A stretch of DNA of 64,000 nt, from the NCBI RefSeq assembly GCF_031844705.1, contig NZ_CP134609.1, positions 868,001 to 932,000 of the forward strand, written 5' to 3'. Positions 23,084-32,359 of this stretch are shown one piece after another. Under the pieces are notes generated by a model, which ran no database searches, was not told the DNA's origin, and was given only the letters and a program-made list of their open reading frames with translations. The DNA is from Streptomyces sp. ITFR-16. Lineage in GTDB: Bacteria; Actinomycetota; Actinomycetes; Streptomycetales; Streptomycetaceae. Position numbers and translations under genes: made by a program. Each line of letters starts with the position of its first letter. The stretch's first letter is position 1.

Positions 23084-25576
23084 ATGCAGCGCACACCACA
23101 TCACAGGTCCAGATCGCGACGCGGACTTGCGGCGGCCCTGGCGGCCGGCGCACTGACCGCATCCCTGCTCGGCGGCAACGCCGCCAGTGCCAGGCCGGAC
23201 CCCGGCGCCCCGGGCGCCATGGCGACAACGTTGTCCCTGCCGTCGCCACCCGGCGGCGCCAACGTCAAGGTGCTCGTGTTCCACGCCTCCGCCACCGAGG
23301 AGTCCCCGACCGTCGACGCCGGAATCGCGGCGATCGAGAAGATCGGGCTCACCGGACCGGAGGCGGGACGTTTCAAGACCGTGGCGACCGACGACCCGGC
23401 GGTCTTCACCAACGGCAAGAAGCTCGGCACGTTCAACGCCGTCGTCTTCCTGACGGGCGGCGGGGATGTGCTCGACCCGGAGCAGGAGGCGGGTCTTGAG
23501 GCGTACATGGAGGCCGGGGGCGGATTCCTCGGCATCCATGACGCGGCCCGCACCGAGCCGTACTCGGACTGGTTCACCGGCCTGGTCGGTGCCCGTCCGG
23601 CGGCCGGCAGCCCCACCTCCGTCCAGCGCGCGACGGTCGAGATCGGCGACCGGCAGCACCCGGCGACCAAGAACCTCCCGCTGGAGTGGAAGCGCCCGGA
23701 CAAGTGGCTGAACTGGAAGGACAATCCCTCCGGGGACGTGCACACCGTGGCGCGCGTCCGGGAGATCACGTACAAGCCGGGTACGAGCGCCAACGGCTGG
23801 GACCACCCGGTCTCCTGGTGCCGCGACTACGACGGCGGCCGGTCCTTCTACACCGCGATGGGCGGTACGGTCGACAGCTTCGCCGAGGCCGACTTCCGGG
23901 ACCATCTGCGCGGCGCGCTCGACTGGACGACACGGATCTCGCAGGCCGACTGCAAGGCGACGATCACCTCCAACTACAAGGCGGAGCGCGTCACCCAGCC
24001 CAACCAGCCGGGCAGGAACGACCAGATCGGCGAGCCGCACGGGCTGGTGACCGCCCCCGACGGACGGGTGCTGTACATCGGCCGGGGCGGCGCCGACAGC
24101 AGTGTGCCGGTCGTCACCGACTGGAAGGACCCGAACGTCGGCAAGGGCCTGGGCCAGATCCACGTCTACGACCCGACGACCAGGAAGGTCACCCTCGCCG
24201 GTGAGCTGACCGTCTTCGGCAACAAGGGCGGCGGCGACGAACTGGTCAAGGTCGAGGAGGGGTTGCTCGGCATCGAGCTCGACCCGGACTTCGAGAAGAA
24301 CGGCTGGGTGTACCTGCACTACACACCCCATGACAAGATCGACCGCGACAAGCAGATGGCGGTCCGTCAGGTCTCCCGGTTCACCCTCGACCTGGCGACG
24401 AACAAGCTGGACCTCGCCTCCGAGAAGGTCCTGCTGCACTGGCCGGTCCAGATCCACAGCTGCTGCCACGCGGGCGGCGGCATGGCCTGGGACTCCAAGG
24501 GCAACCTGTACATCGCGGCCGGGGACAACAACTCCTCCGGATTCAGCGACGGTTACTCGGGCAACAACCCCGAGCCCAACTACAAGGGCGTTTCGTTCGC
24601 CGACGCCCGGCGCACCGCGGGCAACACCAACAACCTCAACGGCAAGATCCTGCGGATCCACCCCGAGGACGACGGCACCTACACCCTGCCCGATGGCAAC
24701 CTCTTCACCGGCAAGGAGACGGACGAGGGCGGCGGCAAGACCCGCGGCGAGATCTATGTGATGGGGGTGCGCAACCCGGCGAGGATCTCGATCGACAAGT
24801 CGACCGACACGCTGTACGCGGGCTGGGTCGGCCCCGACGCGGGCGAGCCCAGCACCACCTGGGGCCCGGCGAAGTACGACACGTTCGCCGCGATCACCAA
24901 GGCGGGCAACCACGGCTGGCCGTACTGCATGGGCAACAAGCAGCCCTACCGGGACCGCAACCTGCCCGACCCTGGTAAGCCGCTCGGCTGGTACGACTGC
25001 GACCACCCCAAGAACGAGTCGCCCAACAACGACGGCCTGGTGAACCTGCCGCCGATCACCTCCAACACCATCTGGTACTCGCCGCAGGGCGGTGGCGTGG
25101 ACTACCCGCGCGACGAGAACGGCATCCCGAGCTACAAGGTCGAGGACCAGAAGGAACTGCTGCCCTGGCTCAAGGGCGGCGGCCAGGCCACGATGAACGG
25201 CCCGGTCTACCGGTACGACGCGGCGAGCACCAGCGCCGACAAGTGGCCCTCGTACTGGGACGGCAAATGGTTCGTCGGTGACTTCTACGACGACACCCAG
25301 CCCCGGCACGCGGTGCTCACCGACCCGAAGACGGTCGGCAAGGGCGGCCTGCCCACCCATGCCGAGTCGCTGAAGGAGATCATCCCGGTCGGCGCGGACG
25401 GCATCCGCAACCTGATGGACTGGAAGTTCGCCCCGGACGGATCGCTGTACGTCCTGGACTACGGGCGCGGCTTCTTCACCTCCGACTCCAAGTCCGCCCT
25501 GTGGCGCGTGACGTACAAGGGCGGCGCACCGACCCCGGCCGTCAAGGACCTGGCCAGGAAGGCGGCAGTGAAGTGA
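23084..25576 (+). CDS. Secreted ThuA-like domain fused to PQQ-type sugar dehydrogenase
   Basis: 830 residues. A signal peptide with [22 protein letters not shown] (shown as SRRGLAAAL then AAGALTASL) is possibly Tat type. Residues about 60-290 are a ThuA-like class-I-glutamine-amidotransferase fold: [50 protein letters not shown]. Residues about 310-830 are a six-bladed quinoprotein glucose/sorbosone dehydrogenase-like propeller: [93 protein letters not shown]. The adjacent CysCys after HS is notable. ThuA proteins act on 3-keto sugars. Upstream GTG 23072 and ATG 23045 are alternative starts; AGAGGGG fits the ATG at 23084 best. It overlaps the next gene by four bases. Confidence 0.82.
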   Translation: MQRTPHHRSRSRRGLAAALAAGALTASLLGGNAASARPDPGAPGAMATTLSLPSPPGGANVKVLVFHASATEESPTVDAGIAAIEKIGLTGPEAGRFKTVATDDPAVFTNGKKLGTFNAVVFLTGGGDVLDPEQEAGLEAYMEAGGGFLGIHDAARTEPYSDWFTGLVGARPAAGSPTSVQRATVEIGDRQHPATKNLPLEWKRPDKWLNWKDNPSGDVHTVARVREITYKPGTSANGWDHPVSWCRDYDGGRSFYTAMGGTVDSFAEADFRDHLRGALDWTTRISQADCKATITSNYKAERVTQPNQPGRNDQIGEPHGLVTAPDGRVLYIGRGGADSSVPVVTDWKDPNVGKGLGQIHVYDPTTRKVTLAGELTVFGNKGGGDELVKVEEGLLGIELDPDFEKNGWVYLHYTPHDKIDRDKQMAVRQVSRFTLDLATNKLDLASEKVLLHWPVQIHSCCHAGGGMAWDSKGNLYIAAGDNNSSGFSDGYSGNNPEPNYKGVSFADARRTAGNTNNLNGKILRIHPEDDGTYTLPDGNLFTGKETDEGGGKTRGEIYVMGVRNPARISIDKSTDTLYAGWVGPDAGEPSTTWGPAKYDTFAAITKAGNHGWPYCMGNKQPYRDRNLPDPGKPLGWYDCDHPKNESPNNDGLVNLPPITSNTIWYSPQGGGVDYPRDENGIPSYKVEDQKELLPWLKGGGQATMNGPVYRYDAASTSADKWPSYWDGKWFVGDFYDDTQPRHAVLTDPKTVGKGGLPTHAESLKEIIPVGADGIRNLMDWKFAPDGSLYVLDYGRGFFTSDSKSALWRVTYKGGAPTPAVKDLARKAAVK

Positions 25577-27810
25577 GACACCGTTCGATCTTCTTCCGCG
25601 GGCGCCACCGCCCCGCGCGGCTCTGGCTCGCGCTGCTGGGATCGTTCCTGATGGTGCTGGGGCTGACCTCGACGGCGGCGTACGGCCGTACGCCGGCCCC
25701 GGCGGACACGGCGGCCGACCAGGTGCTCACCTGGACGGCGGGCGACCCGATCGACCACTACCTCTCCGCGCCCGGTACGGCGGTGGCCGGCAAGGCGACC
25801 ATCGTCTTCGAGAACAGCGAGGCGACGGGGAACACCACCGGCATGCCGCACACGCTGACCTTCAGCGTCTCGGACCCGGAGTTCAACAACGACGTACCGC
25901 TGAACCTGCTGGCCAACCCGGGCGATGACAAGGGCGGCAAGCAGACGGCGGAGGTCACCCTCACCCCCGGCCGGTACTTCTACCACTGCACCATGCCGGG
26001 ACACGAGGCGATGCAGGGCATCCTGACCGTCACCGACGGGGGCGGCGGTGAGGACACCACCGCTCCCGAGACCTCGGCGAAGGTCGACGGCGACAAGAAC
26101 GCCGACGGTGCCTACGTCGGCCAGGCCACCGTCACCGTCGCGGCCACCGACGAGGGTTCGGGCGTCGACACCGTCGAGTACGCGGTCGGGGCGGACGGTG
26201 CCTGGCAGCCGTACACCGTGCCGGTCGTGGTGGACGAGGTCGGCGCGCACACCATCCGCTTCCGCGCCACCGACAAGGCGGGCAACGCCGCAGCCGAGAA
26301 GAAGGTGGACTTCACCGTCGCCGCCCCGCCGACGGACGACACCACGGCCCCGGAGACCTCGGCGACCGTGTCCGGGGAGAAGGACGACCAGGGGCAGTAC
26401 CTGGGCATGGCGACGGTCACCGTGACCGCGTCCGACACCGGCTCCGGCGTCAACACCATCGAGTACGCGCTCGGGGCGGACGGTGCCTGGCAGCCGTACA
26501 CCGGCCCCGTGATGGTGCACGAGGCCGGGGCGCACCAGGTGCGCTACCGCGCCACCGACAAGGCGGGCAACGCCGCAGCCGAGAAGAAGGTGGACTTCAC
26601 CGTCGTCGTGCCGCCGGCCGAGGACACGACGGCGCCGGAGACATCGGCGCGGGTCGAGGGCGACCGGAACTCGGACGGCGCCTTTCTCACCAGCGCCAAG
26701 GTGACGGTCGTCGCGACCGACGACGACTCGGGGGTGGACAAGGTCGAGTACTCCCTCGACGGCGGGCCCTACCTCGCCTACACCGCCGCGGTCCTCGTCG
26801 ACCGGGTCGGCTACCACACCGTCGACCACCGGGCGACGGACAAGGCGGGCAACACCTCCGGGGCCCAGCGCGTCTCGTTCACCGTCGCGCAGAGCGGCGG
26901 CGTCCCGGCGCCGAACTGCCCGGAGTTCGACGAACGGCGCACCGTCATCGTGGGCACCGTCGACACCGGGGTGCCCAACCGCATCACCGGCAACCGCTGC
27001 ACGATCAACGAGCTGATCGAGGACGAGAAGGACTGGTCGTCGCACGCGCTGTTCCTCAAGCACGTGGACAAGGTCCTCGACCAGCTCTTCGGCGCCGGGG
27101 TGATCGACGCCCGCGAACAGAAGAAGATCTACAAGGCGGCCAAGCAGTCGGGCATCGGCAAGCCGGGCCAGGACGAGGGCTACCGCAAGCTCTTCGACGG
27201 CACGCCCGCCTCGCTCGCCAAGTGGCAGCAGGTCGGCGGCGGGCAGTTCGCGCTGAACGAGGAGGAGGGCGCGATCACCAGCTCCACCACCGTGGACGGC
27301 ATGGGGATGCTGTGGTTCCCGGGCCGCCAGTACGGGGACTTCTCGCTGAAGCTCCAGTGGCGGGACGACGCGCCCGGCACGGGCAACGCCAACGGCGGGG
27401 TGTTCGTACGGTTCCCGAACGTCCACGACAACCCGGAGGAGCAGAACCCGGAGTGGGTCGCCATCAAGTACGGCCATGAGATCCAGATCAACGACCGGCC
27501 GGACGGCGACATGTACAAGACGGGTTCCGTCTACGGGTTCGACCGGGTGGGTCTCGCGGGTGCCGGGGTGACCCCCAAGGGCACCTGGAACGACTACGAG
27601 ATCCGGGTGGTGGACCAGCACTACTCGGTCTACCGCAACGGCGTCCTGCTCAACGAGTTCGACAACAACGGCGGCCAGCTCTTCGAGCCGCCGCGGGACG
27701 ACGACCCGGGCACCGACGGCCGGCGGTACGCCTCCGGCTACATCGGGCTCCAGGTCCACAGCACCTCGGACGTGATCTCCTACCGGGACATCCGTATCAA
27801 GGAGCTGTGA
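25573..27810 (+). CDS. Secreted cupredoxin / OmpL47-like repeats / DUF1080 protein
   Basis: 745 residues from a GTG that overlaps the upstream stop (GTGA), so it is translationally coupled. A Sec signal (LWLALLGSFLMVLGLTSTAA) is followed by a plastocyanin-like cupredoxin (about residues 45-155) with type-1 copper ligands His in MPHTLTF and Cys/His/Met in YFYHCTMPGHEAMQG. Three OmpL47-type Ig-like repeats follow (about 160-440), each with DTTAPETSA, a VEY strand and DKAGN. After a linker comes a C-terminal DUF1080 domain (about 535-745; YRKLFDGTPASLAKWQ, DFSLKLQWRD, NGGVFVRFPN, HEIQIND), now known in other bacteria as a 3-keto-disaccharide hydrolase/lyase fold. It probably works outside the cell with the ThuA/dehydrogenase protein. 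Confidence 0.82.
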   Translation: MRHRSIFFRGRHRPARLWLALLGSFLMVLGLTSTAAYGRTPAPADTAADQVLTWTAGDPIDHYLSAPGTAVAGKATIVFENSEATGNTTGMPHTLTFSVSDPEFNNDVPLNLLANPGDDKGGKQTAEVTLTPGRYFYHCTMPGHEAMQGILTVTDGGGGEDTTAPETSAKVDGDKNADGAYVGQATVTVAATDEGSGVDTVEYAVGADGAWQPYTVPVVVDEVGAHTIRFRATDKAGNAAAEKKVDFTVAAPPTDDTTAPETSATVSGEKDDQGQYLGMATVTVTASDTGSGVNTIEYALGADGAWQPYTGPVMVHEAGAHQVRYRATDKAGNAAAEKKVDFTVVVPPAEDTTAPETSARVEGDRNSDGAFLTSAKVTVVATDDDSGVDKVEYSLDGGPYLAYTAAVLVDRVGYHTVDHRATDKAGNTSGAQRVSFTVAQSGGVPAPNCPEFDERRTVIVGTVDTGVPNRITGNRCTINELIEDEKDWSSHALFLKHVDKVLDQLFGAGVIDAREQKKIYKAAKQSGIGKPGQDEGYRKLFDGTPASLAKWQQVGGGQFALNEEEGAITSSTTVDGMGMLWFPGRQYGDFSLKLQWRDDAPGTGNANGGVFVRFPNVHDNPEEQNPEWVAIKYGHEIQINDRPDGDMYKTGSVYGFDRVGLAGAGVTPKGTWNDYEIRVVDQHYSVYRNGVLLNEFDNNGGQLFEPPRDDDPGTDGRRYASGYIGLQVHSTSDVISYRDIRIKEL
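26187..26605 (+). repeat. Intragenic 285-bp tandem repeat (two copies)
   Basis: Two of the Ig-like repeats share long identical DNA tracts at a 285-bp offset: 59 bases at 26262-26320 equal 26547-26605, and about 30 bases around 26187-26217 recur at 26472-26502. The third repeat has diverged. This points to recent duplication or gene conversion. Confidence 0.7.
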
Positions 27811-27830
27811 CCACCGGGCACCTCCCGGGA

Positions 27831-28925
27831 TCAGCCGGCCGCGGCCGCATGCCGGTGCATGCGGTCGCGGCCTCCCGGGTGCCGGTGGCGCCACACCCAG
27901 AACACGGTGCACGAGACCAGCGACCAGGCCGCGAGCACCAGGAACGGGAAGACCTTCTGATAGCCCTGGTAGTAGACGGCAGTGTGCTGGGCGTTGACGG
28001 AGGCGCCCGGCGGCAGCCAGCGTCCGATGTGCCCGAGCAGCGAGGGCAGCAGCGGCCAGGACACCGCGCCGCCGGAGGACGGATTGCCCAGGAGCACCAT
28101 CACCCCCCAGGTCGGGAGCATGGCCCAGCGCCCCATGAGGGTGTTGAACATGGTGAAGACCATGCCCGAGGTGAACATCGTGAACGCCAGGATCAGCCAG
28201 GACTCGAAGAACGGCAGATCGACCGCGCCCAGCCACCAGTCGACGACGGCGGCGATGGCGAAGGCCCCGAGCAGCGCGTAGCCCACGGTGAACGCGATGC
28301 GCTCGGCCGGGATCAGCGAGCGGGCGTGCACGCTGAGCTGGATGGCGCCGACGAAGCCGATGATGACGGCGGCGAGCGAGATGTAGAAGAGCGCGAGTCC
28401 GCGCGGGTCGCCCTTCTGGAGCGGCTTGACGTCCGTGACCGCGACCGGGACATGGAGGGTGTCCCCCACCTTCACCGCCGATTCGGCGAGCAGCTGGGCG
28501 ACGGCGGCTCCGGACGCCCCGGCGACGTCCAGCGACACCCCGCGCGGGCCGGACCGGAAGATCGCGAAGACCTCCTGCTCCTCCAGGGCGTGGCGGGCCC
28601 GGGCGGGGGTCGCGAAGACATGGATGTCGAGCGAGGCGTCCAGGGCCTTGTCCATCGCGGCGACGAACTCCTTGCCGCGCGCGGTGTCCGGCTGGCTGAC
28701 CACGGCGGCCGGGATGCGGTGCGGGGTCGGGTTGGCCATGGCGTACGTGTAGGAGCCGGCGAAGAGCCCGGCGGCGGCCGCGAGGATGAACAGCAGGACG
28801 GTCGCCGAGAAGTAGGGGGACTCCTTGAACGCCGCCCACTTCGCGCCCCGGGCGGGCGGTCTGCCGTGCGCGCCGTGCGGTGCGCCGGGTCCGGGGTGAC
28901 CGGCTCCGGGGCCGGGCTCGGTCAT
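27831..28925 (-). CDS. DUF3533 / YhgE-Pip-like membrane protein
   Basis: 364 residues. One N-terminal membrane helix (about residues 38-60) is followed by an extracytoplasmic domain of about 140 residues (AAVVSQPDTARGKEFVAAMD, VFAIFRSGPRGVSLDVAGASG) and then five helices to the C-terminus, where WLILAFTMFTSGMVFTMFN and GNPSSGGAVSWPLLP (typical of the DUF3533/ABC-2-like group) are visible. The layout resembles YhgE/Pip and permease-like export proteins; its cargo is unknown. The start overlaps the stop of the polymerase-domain gene by four bases, so the two are co-translated although no functional link is obvious. The stop converges on the cupredoxin gene 20 bp away. Confidence 0.78.
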   Translation of the reverse strand: MTEPGPGAGHPGPGAPHGAHGRPPARGAKWAAFKESPYFSATVLLFILAAAAGLFAGSYTYAMANPTPHRIPAAVVSQPDTARGKEFVAAMDKALDASLDIHVFATPARARHALEEQEVFAIFRSGPRGVSLDVAGASGAAVAQLLAESAVKVGDTLHVPVAVTDVKPLQKGDPRGLALFYISLAAVIIGFVGAIQLSVHARSLIPAERIAFTVGYALLGAFAIAAVVDWWLGAVDLPFFESWLILAFTMFTSGMVFTMFNTLMGRWAMLPTWGVMVLLGNPSSGGAVSWPLLPSLLGHIGRWLPPGASVNAQHTAVYYQGYQKVFPFLVLAAWSLVSCTVFWVWRHRHPGGRDRMHRHAAAAG

Positions 28926-29953
28926 GCGTCCTCGTCCCCGTCGTGGCGGGCCCGGCTGGGCTGCACGCGCTTCGGCTCGCCCGGCATCTTCGGGTACTCC
29001 GGCGGGTACGGCAGGTCGCCGGGGCCGCCGTCGGCCCGGTGGCGGTCGGCGAGCTCCAGCAGCGAGTCGAGCCGGAAGGCCTCCTGGTCCATGTCCGCGT
29101 GCACATCGCCCTGTTCCGCGTAGCGCACGGGCATGGTCCGGATGTCGAAGTCGCGGGGTTCGGCGTCCTCGATCTCCTCCCAGCGCAGCGGGGCGGAGAC
29201 CGGGGCGTGCGGGAAGGGGCGCACCGAGTAGGCGGAGGCGATCGTGCGGTCCCGGGCGGTCTGGTTGTAGTCGACGAAGATCCGCTCGCCGCGCTCCTCC
29301 TTCCACCAGGCGGTGGTCACCCGGTCGGGCATCCGGCTCTCCAGCTCGCGCCCCACCGCGATGGCGGCCCGCCGGACCTCGGTGAAGGTCCAGCGCGCCT
29401 CGATGGGGACGAAGACATGGATGCCCCGGCCGCCGGAGGTCTTGGGCCAGCCGCGCAGCCCGTGCTCCTCCAGGACGGAGCGCAGTTCGAGGGCGGCCCG
29501 TACGGCGTCGGCGTAGTCGGTGCCGGGCTGCGGGTCGAGGTCGATGCGCAGTTCGTCGGGGTGCTCGGTGTCCCCGCCGCGCACCGGCCACGGGTGGAAG
29601 GTGAGCGTGCCGAGGTTGGCCGCCCAGATGACGGCGGCGACCTCGGTGGGGCACATCTCCCGGGCGCTGCGGCCGCTCGGGAAGGCGATCTCGGCGGTGG
29701 GGATCCATTCGGGGAGGTTCTTGGGCGCGCGCTTCTGGTAGAAGAACTCCCCCTCCACGCCGTCCACGAAGCGCTGGAGGGTGGTGGGCCGGTTGCGCAG
29801 GGCGCGGAGGATCCCGGGGCCCACGGCCAGGAAGTACTCGGCCACGTCCCTCTTGGTGTACCCCTTCTCCGGGAAGTAGATCTTGTCCGGATGGGACAGC
29901 CGTACCGCCCGTCCGGCCGCTTCCAGCTCCACCGCATTGCCCGCTGCTGCCAT
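28922..29953 (-). CDS. LigD-type NHEJ polymerase/primase domain protein
   Basis: 343 residues: a stand-alone archaeo-eukaryotic-primase-like polymerase domain as found in bacterial non-homologous end joining. Hallmarks are VRLSHPDKIYFPEKGYTKRD, the catalytic Asp pair in LRIDLDPQPGTDY, KTSGGRGIHVFVP and ERIFVDYNQTARDRTIASAYSVRP (as ERIFVDYNQTARD / IASAYSVRP). It adds nucleotides, preferably ribonucleotides, at broken DNA ends held by Ku. The ATG at 29951-29953 begins just before VELEAAGRAVRLSHPDK. It diverges from the ATP-dependent ligase 76 bp away; together they do what the fused LigD does in mycobacteria. Ku is not in the window. Confidence 0.9.
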   Translation of the reverse strand: MAAAGNAVELEAAGRAVRLSHPDKIYFPEKGYTKRDVAEYFLAVGPGILRALRNRPTTLQRFVDGVEGEFFYQKRAPKNLPEWIPTAEIAFPSGRSAREMCPTEVAAVIWAANLGTLTFHPWPVRGGDTEHPDELRIDLDPQPGTDYADAVRAALELRSVLEEHGLRGWPKTSGGRGIHVFVPIEARWTFTEVRRAAIAVGRELESRMPDRVTTAWWKEERGERIFVDYNQTARDRTIASAYSVRPFPHAPVSAPLRWEEIEDAEPRDFDIRTMPVRYAEQGDVHADMDQEAFRLDSLLELADRHRADGGPGDLPYPPEYPKMPGEPKRVQPSRARHDGDEDA

Positions 29954-30029
29954 GTCGGACACGGTAGGCCGGGCACACATATGCCGCATATCGGAGGACT
30001 CCGGTCGCCGTACGGTCCACAATCGGGGC

Positions 30030-31091
30030 ATGGACCTGCCGGTGATGCCGCCCGTGAAGCCGATGCTCGCCAAGTCCGTGAAGCGGATCCCGCCGGGCAT
30101 GCAGTACGAGGCCAAATGGGACGGCTTCCGGGCGATCGTGCACCGGGACGGCGACGAGGTGGTCATCGGCAGCCGCACCGGCAAACCCCTCACCCGCTAC
30201 TTCCCCGAGCTGGTCGCAGCGTTCCGGGAGAACCTTCCGCCGCGCTGCGTGGTGGACGGCGAGATCGTGATCGCGTACGACGGGCGGCTCGACTTCGACC
30301 GGCTCAGTGAGCGCATCCACCCGGCCGACTCGCGGGTCCGGATGCTGGCCGGGCAGACGCCGGCCTCCCTCATCGCCTTCGACCTCCTCGCGCTCGGCGA
30401 CGACTCACTGATGGACACCCCGCAGGCGGACCGGCGCAGGGTGCTCGAGGCGGCGCTCGCCGACGCCGCGCCGCCCGTGCGTCTGGCGCCCGCGACCACC
30501 GACCCGGCCGAGGCGCGGGAGTGGTTCGAACGGTACGAGGGGGCCGGGCTCGACGGCGTCGTCGCCAAACCCCTCGATCTTCCCTACCGGCCGGACACCC
30601 GGGCGATGTACAAGATCAAGCACGAGCGGACCGCCGACTGCGTCGTGGCCGGATACCGCTTCCACAAGAGCGGCCCGGTCGTCGGCTCGCTGCTGCTCGG
30701 CCTGTACGACTCCGGGGGCGCGCTCCAGCACGTCGGGGTGTGCGCGGCCTTCCCGATGAAGCGCCGCGCGGAACTCGTCACCGAGCTCGAACCCCTGCTC
30801 ACCGACATCGCCGACCATCCCTGGGGTGCCTGGGCGGACGCCGAGGCGCACGCGGGCGCGCGACTGCCCGGGGCCCCGAGCCGCTGGTCCGGGAAGAAGG
30901 ACCTGTCCTGGGTGGCGGTGCGTCCGGAGCGGGTCTGCGAGGTGGCGTACGACCACATGGAGGGCGACCGCTTCCGCCACACGGCCCAGTTCCGCCGCTG
31001 GCGGCCGGACCGGACCCCTGTCGGCTGCACGTACACGCAGCTGGAGGAGGTCGTGCGCTACGACCTGGCCGATGTGTTGTCCGGCGGCTGA
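30030..31091 (+). CDS. ligC: ATP-dependent DNA ligase (LigC/LigD-ligase type)
   Basis: 353 residues. Nucleotidyltransferase motif I EAKWDGFRAI carries the lysine that takes AMP. RTGKPLTRYFPEL, VVDGEIVIA (motif III), FDLLALGD (IIIa), LDGVVAKPLDLPYRPD (IV) and MYKIKHERTADCVVAG (V) follow, then an OB-fold with PERVCEVAYDHMEGDRFRHTAQFRRW (as PERVCEVAYDHMEG / FRHTAQFRRW). It seals nicks in DNA ends repaired by the divergent polymerase-domain protein. The ATG at 30030 sits 76 bp from that gene's start. From memory the pair corresponds to SCO6707 and SCO6709 of S. coelicolor. Confidence 0.9.
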   Translation: MDLPVMPPVKPMLAKSVKRIPPGMQYEAKWDGFRAIVHRDGDEVVIGSRTGKPLTRYFPELVAAFRENLPPRCVVDGEIVIAYDGRLDFDRLSERIHPADSRVRMLAGQTPASLIAFDLLALGDDSLMDTPQADRRRVLEAALADAAPPVRLAPATTDPAEAREWFERYEGAGLDGVVAKPLDLPYRPDTRAMYKIKHERTADCVVAGYRFHKSGPVVGSLLLGLYDSGGALQHVGVCAAFPMKRRAELVTELEPLLTDIADHPWGAWADAEAHAGARLPGAPSRWSGKKDLSWVAVRPERVCEVAYDHMEGDRFRHTAQFRRWRPDRTPVGCTYTQLEEVVRYDLADVLSGG

Positions 31092-31113
31092 ACCCCGGTC
31101 GCGCGGTCCCGGG

Positions 31114-32337
31114 TCAGTCGGCGGTGGGCGGGACCGTCGGGGTGGAGCAGGGCTCGTCGGTGCCGGTCGGCTCGGGCGAGGGCGGGTCGGTGGGTGCGGT
31201 GGTGTCGGTGGGGTCCGGTGACGGGCTGTCCGTCGTGCAGCCGGGGCCGGGCTCAGGGGTGCTCGGGTCCGGGTCGGGCGTGGTGCTCGGGTCCGGGCCG
31301 GTGCCGGGGTCCGGCGTGCTGGAACCGGTGTCGGTGGGGTCGGGCGACGGGCTGGTCGAGCCGCCCGGGTCCGGGGAGCCCGAATCGCCGGGTGTCGGGT
31401 CCGGGGAGGCCGGTGCCGAGGGGTCCGGTGTGCGGCTTGGCTGCGGGCCGACCTCGATGCCGCCGCCCTTGCCGCCGGAGCCGCCGTCCACGGGGTGCTC
31501 GGGCTCGTTGGGGCCGCCCGCGCCGGGGCTCCTCGGGACGGTGCCCTTGCCGTCGGCCACCGGGTGGGTGCCGTGGCGGTAGAACTCCAGCCAGGACAGC
31601 ACGGTGCGCAGATAGGTGTCGGAGTGGTTGTAGCTCAGGATCGCCCGGTCGAGGTCGGCCCGTACGCTCAGATCGCGCGGCCCGGCGCAGAGATACGCCC
31701 CGGCGGCCAGCGCCGCGTCGTAGACGTTGCCCGGGTCGCTGCGGCCGTCGCCGTTGCCGTCCCGCCCCCAGTGGGCCCAGGTGGAGGGGATGAACTGCAT
31801 TGGGCCGACCGCCCGGTCATAGGTCTTGTCCCCGTCGTACGCCCCGCCGTCGGTGTCCGGGATGTTGGCGAAACCGGCGCCGTTGAGCACGGGCCCCAGG
31901 ATCGGGGAGAGCGTGGTGCCGTGGGCGTCGACCCGGCCGCCGGCCGCGTGTCCGGACTCGACCTTGCCGATCGCCGCCAGTAACTGCCACGGCAGCCGGC
32001 AGCCCGGGTCGCTGCGGCCGAGCGCGCTCTGCGCCTTGCGGTAGGCGGCCAGCACCGTGGCGGGGATGCCCGCCTCGGCCCACGACCGCACGGCCTGCGG
32101 GCTCTGCTTGACGCCCGGCTTCGGCGGCACGGGGCTTTTCAGCGGCGGGAGTTCGGTGTGGTACGCGTCGTCGTTGGCGACCTCGGACCAGGTGACCTCG
32201 TCCGCCGCCCGGCGCTGCTTCGGCGTCTCCTCGGGGGCGGCGAGCCCTGGGGCCTGGGACGCGGTGAGCGCGGCCATCGCGGCGACGGCCGCCGCGGTGC
32301 CGCCGAGTCCGCGGCGCATGGTGCCGTTGAACCTCAT
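31114..32337 (-). CDS. Secreted lytic murein transglycosylase with Pro/Asp/Ser-rich tail
   Basis: 407 residues. A signal peptide (about residues 1-33, ending GLAA) is followed by a transglycosylase domain of the MltB-like SLT type (about residues 85-270): LPWQLLAAIGKVESGHAAGG holds the catalytic Glu, and GPMQFIPSTWAHWGRDGNGDG (as GPMQFIPSTWAHWG / DGNGDG), NVYDAALAAGAYLC and ILSYNHSDTYLRTVL complete the fold. The last 130 residues are a low-complexity tail of PDPS/PDPT repeats, probably spanning the cell wall. It cleaves the glycan strand to anhydromuropeptides. Only 22 bp separate it from the four Mce-associated genes, so it may be transcribed with the mce operon. Confidence 0.88.
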   Translation of the reverse strand: MRFNGTMRRGLGGTAAAVAAMAALTASQAPGLAAPEETPKQRRAADEVTWSEVANDDAYHTELPPLKSPVPPKPGVKQSPQAVRSWAEAGIPATVLAAYRKAQSALGRSDPGCRLPWQLLAAIGKVESGHAAGGRVDAHGTTLSPILGPVLNGAGFANIPDTDGGAYDGDKTYDRAVGPMQFIPSTWAHWGRDGNGDGRSDPGNVYDAALAAGAYLCAGPRDLSVRADLDRAILSYNHSDTYLRTVLSWLEFYRHGTHPVADGKGTVPRSPGAGGPNEPEHPVDGGSGGKGGGIEVGPQPSRTPDPSAPASPDPTPGDSGSPDPGGSTSPSPDPTDTGSSTPDPGTGPDPSTTPDPDPSTPEPGPGCTTDSPSPDPTDTTAPTDPPSPEPTGTDEPCSTPTVPPTAD

Positions 32338-32359
32338 GCGTGCTCTCCCCTCTCCGGAG

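Noticed and set aside
25459-29106. A 1,215-codon minus-strand frame opposite the cupredoxin-DUF1080 gene
   Set aside because: The translated sequence lacks domains and mirrors the repeats of the true gene on the other strand; the real minus-strand gene here begins at 28925 in another frame.
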